From positions 10,603,404 through 10,667,403 of the forward strand of contig NC_088103.1 of assembly GCF_036370855.1 (NCBI RefSeq): a DNA stretch of 64,000 nucleotides, read 5' to 3'. The position numbers and the translations under genes were made by a program. The DNA comes from Dromaius novaehollandiae. Taxonomy: Eukaryota; Chordata; Aves; Casuariiformes; Dromaiidae. Below are positions 13,501 through 26,182 of this stretch, piece by piece. Below the pieces are notes generated by a model. The model was given only the letters and a program-made list of their open reading frames with translations. It was not told the DNA's origin and made no database searches. Numbering within the stretch: position 1 is the stretch's first letter; each line of letters starts with the position of its first letter.

Positions 13501-15600
13501 CAGAAAATTTGCAGAAGCACCACCGTGCCGCGGTGCCGCCTGCTCTCGCTCCGAACCGGCCGGGAGAGGGAGGCCGTCGGGATGCTCGGCCGGTCGCACC
13601 GACACAAGCCCTGCGGGACCGGGGGCAAACAGATGCGAGGATTAGTGACCCCAGCGTGTCCAGCCTCCAGGAACAGCGAATAAGAAGGGCTTTACTGACC
13701 ACAACTAACCAAAACCAACACCTTGAGTAGGAACCGTGAGGCAGCAGTCAGTATCCGGAGCTGAAATTCAGCATGCTCCACTTACGAGCCACAGTGGTCG
13801 AGCAGGCTGGCGCGTCTGCAGCGGCTCGTGTGTCGGAGGCTTTTTCAGCAGCAGCCTTGCATGAAGAGCGCTCGCTAATCCAGCAGCTGCACTTTTATGT
13901 ATCGACTAATCCCTCCATGGCAGCCGGCTTCGTTAGCTTGCAGAGGTCGCCGGCACAAGCAACTGAGCACCAGCTCGCTGCAGGCATCAGACAGAGATGA
14001 TGCTTAAATGCGGTTTTCACCAGTGTGATCTGGTTAAAATACTCAAAAGATTTCTCCCCCAAGGCTGCGTGGGGTTTTTTCTTAATACTGCCAGATTAGG
14101 TAGCATGTTCTCTGCGTACCCCATGGATGGTAATAAATTCAATTTAATGAAAGGGAGGGAAAAGACAGTAAGTGCTGCGATATGGCATTTTCTGCACAAC
14201 TCTCATTGCCTACAATTTTAATGTGAATAATTACATGTTTTAGGTAGCAACCTGAATGTGTCTGAGCCCAATTTCTTCTTATATCTTCCATCAAATTTTT
14301 TTTTTTTTGCATTTTTACAAAGATCCCTTTGGAGTTTTGTTTTGCTGACATTTCCAAAGGAATTAAGAGTAAAAGCAGCTGCTGAGTTCGCGCCACCCCA
14401 TCTGTGTTGGTAGCAAAGCGCCTTCCCCCGGGCAGCCACGGCCCCACTGCACCGCAGGTCCCCACGGTGCCGCACGCTGCCCGTCTTTACCTTCGCTGGT
14501 GACGGCACCTTCTGTGGTCTTTTCTTTTCTTTCTGTAACAGCCGGCCTCAGCGTTTCGTTCTACCTATCATCCTTTGCGTCCAAACATGTTCGTGACAAA
14601 CGAAACTCAGTTAATCCTCAGCTTGTTGGAACGTGCTTCCCAGTGTCGCTCTCCAGACACACGTTATATCCAGTCACCTCCTCCAAGAAACGACGCTACC
14701 CGCAACAAAGCGCCAAAACCCACCAGCCAGCCTGCTCCCTATCAAGTTTTTCCTAAACATTGACTGCCCTTGCCTACATTGCAACGAGTCACCGGGTCAC
14801 CGCAGAGTTGGCTTCAGACCAGGCCACCAGTGGCTGAAACCCAGTTTGCTGCTGTCGGTGCTGGGGGCAGGCTGTGTCTGCCCCCTCCTGCTTTTCCTGC
14901 CCAGATTAGCAGCGATACCGCTAACATGAAGCGCTGCAGGCAGAAGCTACCTGCTGCAGGGGCGCTCGGTTCGGTACTTGCAGCTGATAAAGCCTCTGAC
15001 GGCAGCCCAGGCTACCCTGCTTGCATGAACCGGGGCTCTGGGGAGCGGGAGCTTCTCGCCGCTGGGATCACGCAGGTGGGACGCCAGAGATGAGAAAGAG
15101 TTCAGATGAAAGCAGGTAAATTCGGCGGTGCTGGAGGGCCCCCGCCAGCGTGCTCCGGCACGGCTGCTGCGACGGGCAGTGCAGCCAGCCCTGCCCTGCC
15201 TGCTCCCCCCGTCCCTGCTGCGCCAGGAAATCCCACGCCGGGCTGGAGGAACCCTGCCTCCAGTTTGCAGTAAAACTTCACGGAGACAAAAGGCTTTATT
15301 CCTCCCACCCCGTGTTTTCCTCCCCCAGGATCGCTGCTCTTGCCCTGTCTCAGGTTACCTTCTCGTGAAGCGAGGCCCCGTGCGAGAGCGGGGCAGGCCA
15401 GGCTTCCCCCTTCCACCCCTCCGCACGGGGCTCGGGCGCTACGCGCACCGTGTGCCCCTCTTGTGCCGAGCTGTGCTGAGCATCTTCTCACCTGCTGTAG
15501 AAAAGCGGTACGTGTCAGGACACAGGCACTGCTCGCTGCTCAGGAGCTGGTGCTAACGGGGCGACGCCGTACCCCATTCAGAGCGCCTTCCCCGGGGGAT
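13500..15600. other. CpG-rich patches without a recognised gene
   Basis: Dense CpG at 13,521-13,640 and again about 15,120-15,590, with ordinary sequence between. The level is unusual for this flank and suggests an unmethylated regulatory region or a distant promoter. The open frames here (for example the minus-strand frame 15,102-15,491) are Ala/Gly/Arg-rich without family resemblance. Confidence 0.4.
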
Positions 15601-18600
15601 TTGTACACATCGTTAAACTGCAGATTCATTAGGACAGTCCGCTTTACACAAGCCCCTGTCACTGAAAAAAGCATCTAGAGTGTATTCGTTTTTCTTTTCT
15701 TCAACTTTGTTAAAGGTGAAGTAAATACTTGAATGAGTTCACTGCTGACCGTACCTGCACTGCCAGCTCTCACCAGTCCCGCTGTGCTCAGCCCTGCCAT
15801 CCCACGGTCACGCTACGCAGTCGCTGCGTTTGTCAGTGCATCGTAATCATTGCGCGCGTTATCACCCCCCCGAGCCCCCCGCGTGCTGCCCTTCATACAC
15901 CTTCCGGTCGCAAGAGGGAAGAGAGCTGAGTGCACGTTTCCCGCAGCCGTATTACTGGATCCAATGGATAAGCAGAGGATTTCCAGACCGACTGCCAGCC
16001 TGTTGCAAGGCTTTGTCACCACATAATATCCCCCAACACTACAGCCATCTTTTCCTCTCCTCAGGACAAGGAAAAGATTTAACCCTGCCCCCCCCAAGTA
16101 AGAAAACATCTATTAGACTCTACAGCAAGTTTTAACCAAGCACAAGTCATTAGCTTTGTTTGAGGAAAGACACGAAAGTAGAAAGCTAAGTTCACCACTG
16201 GTAAACAACAAACCCTTATTTTCATCTGCTTAGTCTCATACGTGGCTTCTTTACACCAGAAGAGATACTTGACAAGCGTAAGGTTTTTCTCTGTGGACAA
16301 ACATTTTGAGGATACTCTCGACTTCAATTTGGAAATCATTCCTCAAGATTTTACAATTTGTAACATAAATGTTCCATTATGTTACATTTAACTTAGAAAA
16401 TATTTAATTTACTTGAATAGTACTTTGGAAAAGCAGGACATCAGGAGACAAACTGAGAATGAAGGGGTCTCTAACTGGCGACCTGAGCCCTTTCAGATGT
16501 TTAAGAGGATGTCCAAAATTCTCATTTCTTATTAGAGCCAAGCTCCAAGTGCAACGACTCCATTGCTCCGATCAGCCTGTACATTTTCCTTACAACTCCC
16601 CGTGTGAAACACTAAAGAGCCGACAGCAAGAATTGCCTGCTTCTCCTTCGACCTCCCCTCTGCACACATGTGATGGACTCTCTTTCACAGGCAGCCAGGC
16701 TGATCTGAGAGGCGAGGCTTTTTGAGCCCAGCATTGCAAGGTGCTTTTATCTCCGACTGTTCATTTCTATGGCATAACATGTGGCAGCAATTTCGTCTTT
16801 TTCCGTATGCAAATATGCTGGCTACCATCCAGCCCTGCTAAAAAGGAACCAAAAAGCAAGGTCACCGTTCTCCAGCTGTTTCTGCCCCTTGCATGACAAA
16901 ACCGGAATGTAACATATGACCCTGCATCAGTAAGACCAAAAAGAATTAAAAGGTTACAAGCAAACACATAAGCAAACTATTATTCTAAAAATATTTGCTG
17001 AAACACAGAGTGGGGAAGAGTTTAGGCTGGGCTCCTCCGCACCGCTCCTCCTCTCCACTCCTCCCTTTTCCCCAGCTGTTTGTCCCCAGTGACAGGCGAA
17101 CAGCGTAAGACAACACGTGGTCAGTGGGATCCTTTCATTTGTGCCCCCCACTAGATGGAGGGAAAATAATCTAGCAGAGAATCACCCATCAAAACATCTG
17201 GCTTTGGGAATCTGCGTTTCGGCTGAGTCCAGCTCGAGCACTAAACATTCAAAGCCCCCCACAAGACTGTCTTTGCCTATTTGTTCCAAAAGATCCCAAC
17301 AACTTTCCAGGATCTGCTAAGATGGAAGCTCACATAAGAGAAGGGACTTTTCGAGGAGCCACACGGATCGTAACACTCGCCTGACAACGTATCGGGACAG
17401 GCCCTCACCGCACCAGACAGCCCACCTACGGGAGGTTCACGCGAACATGCCTCGACACACCAGACCGAGGTATCGGCAGGAAGGAAAGCTGGCTACAAGA
17501 TACTTTCTCAGCCCGGGGGAGGTATGGAAAAGAGGACTATTATTTCTAAATAGAAGGACAACATTCAAGTATTTCTATGGTAGGCCAAAACAAGCCCTGG
17601 AATACAATTCTCAGGAGCGTCTGCAAGAACTGCAGCTTAATGTGCTCTGTAAATGGTCTCAGCATAATGGTGAGGTACTACATAAACATCTGTAGGAGAA
17701 AAACCTTAGTTTAACATCATAACCCAGCACTAAAAAAACATGTGGAAGCATGCAACAAACAAATCCACTCATCACCACTATTTTGCTCTGTAATTTTAGG
17801 AAGAATAAGAACTGAACCACTAGGCTAAACGGAACAGTTTGCAGGATTGCTGAAAATAGGAAATTTTGTGTGTAACACAGGATACTCGACCTGAATCCTC
17901 ATACCAGTTACAATTTGTTAAAGACAGCAACAATTTAAAAAAACGCGGGATATAAGAAATCAGAAACAGCACAGTATCACAAGTTTCCAATGCAAATTCG
18001 GATATCAGATGTCCAGAAATGCAAAAGCAATGCTCCTAAGCACAGTTAAAATGCCGCAAAACATGTCTTCAGGCAGTATTCCATGTATCTGAAAAAGCTA
18101 AACTTACGTTCTCTATCGTGATGCTCTACATTATATAGTGGATAAATAAAAAATAGAAAGTTATTTTTGCTTAAAAACCAGTAATTTTGGTATTAAATTT
18201 TTTTCTCTGCTCTTACTATTTTCCAGTGCAACGCATCTAATGAGACAGTACAGAGAAACATAAACAAGTTTGTTGGGACAACACCGGGAGTTTTGATAGG
18301 TGAGTAGAGGTATTTATTATTTATGCTATTTTTATTGTTGTCCTACATGGGAATGGACAAGTCCCAGTGGAATTTCTGTTCCTTCTACCTTCTAGGAAAT
18401 ATTAGCATAAAAGCATTAACTTTCCTACCCACACATTTCCTAATATATCACAGGCCATAAGACTCAGTCACTCAAAAAAAACCCTATTGAATTACCAACT
18501 TATTTTATGTGTTATATTTTTAAATATAAACCGCACTGAACAAATGCACTCAAGATAAGAACCTGACCAGGTTCACAAAGTTTACAGAGAGGCAAAAGAA

Positions 18601-21600
18601 AAGAAAACATGTTTGTGCATATTTCCTGATAAAATCACCAGTGAAAGTTAACTATGTTACATAAATCCAAACAGATACTAGCATAGCACATTACTCAGCA
18701 GAGAGATGGGCAAGAAGCCACAAATATCTCTCACAGCAGTTGTTTCAATCTGCACATTAAAAAATGTTATGCTAATGGACTAATTTTCGTAAGAAACAAC
18801 CCAGTTTCAAATGCTGGACCTGTGGAAACACATGGATGCAAGACAGAGCATTCTGACTTCTGCACAGCACGTGTGAGCGTGCACAGGCTGAGCTGGAGGA
18901 CACGGGACGAACCCAGACAACCATGAAGAAACTCTGGTGTGGCACTGCCCAGGCATTGCGGGCAGCAGCTCCATTTAACTCCCATTCAACTCTCAACTCT
19001 ACAGAATACTTTGGCCAAAACCAAAAACACTCTTACTCTTTTTGCCACCATTACTATGTAGCATTTAAGCTATATACTTTTGCCATTTCATTACCAGAGC
19101 AAGCACAGAGCTTCATGTTAGTCTACTTCATTGTACGCTATTTTGCATGCAGATTTATCCTATGGAGCATTTACCTTCCTGTCCTTTTTCACAGACATCT
19201 ATTATTCTGAGTATCACTTTGTAAGGGTTCAATTCATCAATTCCCCCATACTAGAGCTTTACAAAAGGTGGGGAGAAATCTATGAGTTGAGATGAGTTTC
19301 TGTTTACTAGTCTATTGTAGCAGTACTCTCTAGGTTCAGGCTGCTGCTACAGAACAAGGCAGTCCTGGCTCTACTGCTTCCCATAGAGCTTCCTCGATGA
19401 CTTCAAAACTACAAGTGAATTGGACTTTCAGCCCCCTTAGTGTTGATGCACCAGAGTAATACCTGGCTGAGGCTCACTTTTACCAGCAGCTGATACCTAA
19501 TGAAAGACTTAGAAATGAAGAGCCGAAGAGGTGGCAAGTGCAGACATGAAAAATACATGAAATGAAAAAACATTGCTCATAAATTGAACTTGACAGAAGA
19601 TGGCTTCTCCACACCTCCATTAGTGGCACTCTATTAGACTTTTCTAAGAATTACTTACAGTCTTGGGAATAGTGCTAAGAAGCTTTAGCTAATGACCAGC
19701 AATAATAATGTATACACATAAAAGAAGAAATGGCAGTACCCTGTAACTTGCACTCTTTGGTACAAAGTGCCTTAAACAGCTTGCAGGAGTGTCTCTTCTT
19801 CCTCAGCTATTTGGGCTTCAGAAGACTGATCAAGTTCTGTGTTGATCATTAGGTTTTTTTCCTTGTCTCCCCCCCCCCCCCTTTATTCTTTACTCTTTTA
19901 ATTTCCTCTCCAACATAAATGCAGATTGTTACAGTAAAGCAACACAGAGAAAGATTATAATCATTCTAGCAACTGCCTTTCTTAGATACTGTAAAAATCT
20001 GTATGGGCCTGGCAACTACCTCACAGGGCCAGCCACTCACCGAGACATAAGCTGAGGCCTGCTTCTCATCTGTGATAACTGCTTTCAGATAAGGACACAG
20101 AAAAACAGCTTGGCAACTATTCCAACAGATGTTTCAGTGTGCCTGCAAAGACGTTTTCATCCTTGAATTTGTCCAAAATTCTAGTAGTAGTTTCTTGTGT
20201 GTTCACATGCACTGCTGAAAACTCCTCACAGTTTTTCCACAAACTCAATCCTTTCCTCAGTGCCTTTAAATAATGATACATGCTGTAGTGGTCAGCAATT
20301 CGTACAAAAGGTAAAGGTGAAAAATGTAATTTGACTGCAAAAGATTTTTCTTTTAATCAGTTAACACCATGGGTGCACCATGATCATAATGCTGTTCATA
20401 AGATTAGTTATCATCCTCCTTCAATCATATTTTTATTTTATGAGACATCTCAACTCATCAAGCATGCACTTTCTGTGTACTCATATGCAATAATTAGTGT
20501 TTTTACAGTATCTCCTAGTCTGATGTGAACAGTTCAGATATTACACAGTACTCCACTGAGATGAATGAAGGGCAAGATTATGCATGTTATTTCAATGAAA
20601 AAAAATATTTCATTTGTCTGGCTCCAAAAGAGCCAAGCAAGGTAAGTGATAAAAGCACCAGCTTAAGACTTTTTTGAACATAAATTCAGGCATTTTAATG
20701 TATTTCTCAGTAAAGCTACATGAGTTTCCATGTAGATTATTCATACATATTATGGCACTCAGACTCTCCTAACAGGTATTTAGTTACCTAGGATATATAG
20801 GTTTAAAAGAAGTTTGCTAAAACTAACCATTTTTGTAAGAAAACACTTCTGCCCCAACCTTCAAAAACTCATCATTTTCCTCAAAGTATGCACCAAAATA
20901 CAATTGTTCATACTTCACATTATTTGAACAAGTTGCCCTTGACAGTGATGCCACATTAACTTAAGTTTAGAACTCTAGTGATTTGTGAACACAACAGAAG
21001 GCAGCATATTACCCACTTTCAACAAAACAAATTATGTCCTGCTCCTTAGTAATTATAATATAGAAGATTAATACTTGTGTATCTGTTCTTTTCTTGGACT
21101 AAAGTCTTGGAAGTAATTACACATGCTAGCTAGGAAAGAAGTCAAATTTAATTAAAGGAGGCTTACAATGGTAGCATTTTCCCCATGTAAGGCATTATTC
21201 TGACATCTACTGGCCTGGTACCCAACCATACATTTTAATACACGGCATTTGTTATTAAAAAGGAGCATATATATTAATCCAAAGATAAGAACAATTAAAG
21301 GAACACAAATGACATACATTTAAAACAGGCCCATATATCTTCATATAAATCTCACAGCCCTACCAATATTTTGGTAGGTTTCTATTGCTTTCTTAACTCA
21401 TCTGAACTACTGTATATCATGAGGCTTTAATACAAGCAGCTTTGGGGAAGAAAGTTACATTAGGGAAAAGAAAGTTGTGACAAGTAAAAAAATCCAAGAA
21501 GTTTTTTTTAAAAAAAAATCTTTACTTGCAAAATGAAGCAGCATGCTATTTTATGATTTATATTTGAATTTAAAAAGACTAATTAGACTGAAATAAAAAT

Positions 21601-21689
21601 AAAACCTAAAAATGGCAATTCTATAAATAATGAAAATTTTGATTTCACTAGACTTTAATGAAAAACATTTGGTAATTAAATACTTGCTA
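15600..21689. other. Intergenic DNA beyond the CCAR1 3' end, nothing recognised
   Basis: AT-rich towards CCAR1, with only short chance frames and the C(13) run at 19,869. No coding exon, tRNA or clear repeat element was identified. Confidence 0.55.
19869..19881. repeat. C(13) homopolymer
   Basis: Thirteen C on the plus strand, flanked by CCTTGTCT and TTTATTCTTT, in the flank downstream of CCAR1. Confidence 0.85.
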
Positions 21690-21979
21690 CTGTTCATTAC
21701 GTTGATGAACTTTATTAGGGTTAAAACTATAACAAAGTTCATCCTAAAACATTTTGCAATGCAAAATTATTTTCACTCAAGGAGTGTCTCATAAATTGAA
21801 TGCTAAGAATTACAAGCAATCTTCAGAAGCAGACACTCACATTCGTAAAACTTTATACATCTTTTGGAACTAAGATATTTATACTACTAAAATCAAACAT
21901 GCATCACTTCCCATACATTCTGGTATCATGATTTATATTACATTATGTAACACCATTCTTCTAAACAGCAGCAGTTTTA
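21690..21979 (-). other. CCAR1: CCAR1 3' UTR (inferred)
   Basis: Sequence after the TGA down to the first canonical polyadenylation signal on the minus strand. It is AT-rich and about 290 nt long. The left end is an estimate, placed about 20 nt beyond the AATAAA; longer isoforms cannot be excluded. Confidence 0.6.
21711..21716 (-). terminator. CCAR1 polyadenylation signal AATAAA
   Basis: TTTATT on the plus strand is AATAAA on the gene strand, 264 nt after the stop codon. A second, weaker signal (ATTAAA) lies at 21,653-21,658. Cleavage is expected 10-30 nt beyond whichever is used. Confidence 0.6.
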
Positions 21980-22039
21980 TCATACGTTTGCTCCATTTTC
22001 TTTGGATTTCTGATCTTTATCTTCGTTCTTCACAACATC
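21980..22039 (-). CDS. CCAR1: CCAR1 coding exon 24 (stop codon exon)
   Basis: Residues 1131-1149 and TGA. DVVKNEDKDQKSKENGANV closes the protein; mammals end KENGASV. Acceptor TTTTAAAG|GAT. The exon continues into the 3' UTR. Confidence 0.95.
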   Translation of the reverse strand, partial: DVVKNEDKDQKSKENGANV

Positions 22040-25000
22040 CTTTAAAAGAAAAAAGGAGAGGGTAACAGAAGTTCCGGAAGTGAGATTTCTGATATGAAGC
22101 GTAAAGCAGCGTAAGACTAAAGATACTGTGCTGCACTTAATACTATGTGAACTGTCTTACTCAATTTAGTTATAACATTCATATTTCCAGTGTATTCCTG
22201 GAAAGCTAAGGGGGCACAAAAGTAAATGCAACCTGTGAACTTGTAAAGAGAAGTATAAAAACCATCCCCAGAAGTCTCACTTTGTATTCCTTTACAGGCT
22301 TTAAGAGAAAAATCAAAATTTGTTTCTGCAAAATCCATTATGTTAGGATAGGGTAATATATAACAGAGCTAACATGAAACACACTTACATTGGTTAAGGC
22401 CATCTGAAAACCTTGGGGTTACAAGAAATTTTCATCCCAAAAATACCAGACAAAGGCTATTTATCAGAGCTAAGATCCTGGGAATAGAGGATCATGCAGC
22501 ACCTTCAGCAGCCAGTTCTGACGGAGGTGGCACGGCTGCAATCTGCAGTGCAGCACAGGACTGCATAAAGATACTGATGACAGTTAGATGGCTGCAAGGT
22601 ATTGCTACATCAGGTCAGTAAGCTACTGTGACTGATCTGATGCTTCAGTTGTATCCTACAAGAGCAAGAAAAGGTCAAAGACTTGACAAGGTACCTAGTT
22701 CGGTTTCTGACCCTCTGTAGAGTCTATTGTCTTTTCAAAATAGAGACAGAATTAGAAGCAACTCCAGTTCACCACCAAGTAGCCTTCATAACCTACATCT
22801 ATTCAAGCCTTATTTAATGGGGCCTCACAACATTCCTAGGGAACATGCAAGCCACTTTTTATATAGCAAGAGAGATGATTAAGCAATTTGCTCAAGCTTG
22901 TTTTACTGGAATGCCCCTGATAAACTGAAATACCTAGATTTTGCCTTGATAAATAGAAGTCTTATTCCTAACTGAACAGAGGGGATATAGAAAATTTGCA
23001 CTGAAAGGGATGGAGAGAGTCCACTACAGTGCTACAATGGCTTGGGATTTATATTTAAAAACTACATAAAAATACAAGTCAGGAACTTCTCTTGTGTTTC
23101 AAGCTTTGAAAAATATACTCTGTGTGTGTGTATATATATATATATTTTTAATAATTAGTACCTTATTTAGCATCTCATATAATGTGATCTATTATTGTCC
23201 CAAATTCATGTAGAAATTTTTTCATTCTGAAGTTTTTTCGTATTTAGTTTACAAAAAGTTTACATAACAATAATCAACAATGGAATTACAAAAATGCTAA
23301 CCTGCTTAAGAACACTGTGTATTTCATCCATAACAGTGGCTAAATTTTTGATTGTCTTATTCAGCTGACTCTCAAATTGCAGATTTTTATCATCTGAAAT
23401 CTTTAAATTTTCCTGTAGTTGGCCAAGATCCTTTTTGACCTCTTTGAGTTCCGTAGATAGACTTTTGTTAGAATTCTCCAGCTGAAGTATAGTCTTTTCA
23501 TCTTCATCTAAAATAAAAGTCAAAGTCACTTCCAAGGGCATGTACTTTGTATCTTAACATTCCACTTACACAACAGCAAATTAGTAAGAGAACATTAACA
23601 GATTACATTGTGTTACCACTTGATACGGTGCAATTCTAAGGACATTTCAAAAGCAGTTTTATATTCAACTTGACTGAAAAAGATAAAAACAATTTTATTG
23701 TATGCAACAACTGTACTCCAACTGTTGCTGGTGTGTAAGTTCCAAGGGCTTGGGAAATAAAAAACATGTGAGACTGTGCAAATATCTAACACTGGGTCAC
23801 AAATATTACTCAGATTGGTTTATCTACGAAAGTCCTAGAATTCTGCATCCATACACGTACTAACTTCCAAGCAGCGTCCCACCTGTTTTTTCTTCTAGTA
23901 ACTGAAGCTTTTGTTCTATCTCTGCCCGCACTCTTTCACTCTTCTCCAGCTTCTGCAAAAGGCTCCCAACATCCACCATAGCTCCATTGTACACTATGAG
24001 GCCAACGTTTTCCTCTACAGCTTTTGATTCTTGCTTTATTGTAGGAGATGGTAACAGTAATCTGTTTCCTAAAATTGATTAAATAGTATTAAGATATAAT
24101 CATTATGTCATTTTTCAGTTGCCTACAGTTCTAATGACCAAACTTAGAAACGTCCTTCATTAGTTTAAAACAATATATTAGTTTAAAACAGCATTCCATA
24201 CTAATTCAAGAGTCACACCTCTCTAACGTTACAGAATTAAGATCATAACATGGTTTCTTCATATGTGTGAAAGGAATAAATAGCGATTCATGATGTTTGG
24301 TCTATCCTTCATTTCTCTCCTCCTTCCTTCTCCCCCAGCCCACGCCCCAAGTAGGATGCTCTTCCGCGACATTCCTCTATTCCTCCTTTCTGACGCAATT
24401 GTCTTCCAAGAACCAAGCGCCATGCTACTACCTGTAGGACCTGCACTGATCCTCATGACTGCAAAGGTTCTGTGAGAATATGTAATGTTGTTAATGAACA
24501 TTCAACATTAACCTCTGTCCTCCTTCCTGGTCCAAAACATATGCTAAGAATTCATGCTATAAATGTAACCCAGGACCTGCTGGAAGTGAGAAATACCATA
24601 ATTCATGAACTGCTCAAGGTTTACTTTTCTCAAACAGGCAGGTTCTCTGCAGACATCTCAGAACTCTCACATCATTTGCACAGAAACAATTCTTTATGAA
24701 GTTTGTACAATCCAAAAAAATACTACCTAACATATCTTCCTGTAGTTCTTCAGACTCCTCTTGATTTTCTTCATCTTTAGAAGTATCTGTCAGTCTTCTG
24801 TAAAAGCAGGATTCTCTAAGTACTACTTTATTAAGTAGCTTTTTGACCTAAAACACAGCCATGGAAAGCAATACTATGTTATTCAAGTAATGCAACGGGT
24901 GTTAATGCACAACAGTCAGCATGCTTCCTAAACAAACCTACCAAAACCTATTGAAACCCTACTTCAAGGAATTGCAAAGCTTTTTAACATCTTGAGCTTA

Positions 25001-26141
25001 AAAATGTAAACAAGCTAGAAAAAAAGAGAGACTTTTTTTGAGAAACATTTAAAAGCTACATATTCAATGTAGGCGTATTGAGAGCTGCAAACTGTACCTT
25101 TTCATCCTAAAACAACTTACAAAAGATTAAACTAGAGTATCTTTGCAACCAGCAAGTAGGATACCTAGAAGTTAGGGATAAAGTATATAAACAACAGCCT
25201 TCAGAACTACTTTCCACCCACATCCTTATAGCACCCCTGTAGTATTTTCAAAGGCATTTCTATTGCTATACAAAACCTGAGCACGTGATAGGTGTAGTCC
25301 AAGAGTGTACAGTATCTCCTCCATGTCCTTTTCCAGAAGATATCCACAGTGACTTTGATCAAAATAAACAAAAGCCATCAGAAGATCCCTATTAACAGTT
25401 ATCATCTGCGTCTTGTCCTTCTCCTACAAAACATTGATCATGTGGTCATTAGGAAGTTAAAATATCATTTTCCCATTGGCTACTAAAAACAAGCAAACAT
25501 TTAAGTTAACAAGGAAGTTTTGCAGTTCCATTTTATCATTTCTTTCAGTCAAATAATTAATATAATTAGTATTTATCTCCTGGGCTCAAATATAAGCAAA
25601 CTATTTAGGACAAAACTTTCAGATATTTAACAGGATTACAGCACAATGGACAATAATGTCTGGCAGACACAGCTTCCTTTTGTTCAGGCTAACATGCCAA
25701 AAAGCTTGAAAAAACCCCTAAGTAAACAAATTTTTTTAATCCCTCCCCAACCTCCCCAAAATAAAATATTTTATTCAACAGTTCAAATGAAACTTCAAAA
25801 TGAAGTTCCCATAGCTGTGTAATGAATGATCATCCAGCTCTAACAGCTACGACCATTCTGCACCGTGTTTTGCCATTATTCCTACATTTCCTGGTTTTTG
25901 AGGAACAAAAATAGTCAGACATTTGTTTTATTCTTGCATCTATAAAGAAAGTTTACGCATAACCAATCCAGTTCATGCTCTTTCTTAATCTGAACTGTGG
26001 ATGCAAGCTACTAGCCTCATGACAGAAAAAGCATCCTTTTTCCTGCAGGGAGATGTATAAGTGCTGCATAATGATTACATCCTTTTTCCTGCAGGGAAAT
26101 GTAGAAATGTTACATAATGACTCCAGGCATCACAATTGGCA

Positions 26142-26182
<41 letters not shown>

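Noticed and set aside
15102-15491. 129-codon minus-strand frame as STOX1 exon 1
   Set aside because: STOX1 begins with a conserved winged-helix lead-in that is absent; the frame is Gly/Ala/Arg-rich only because of base composition.
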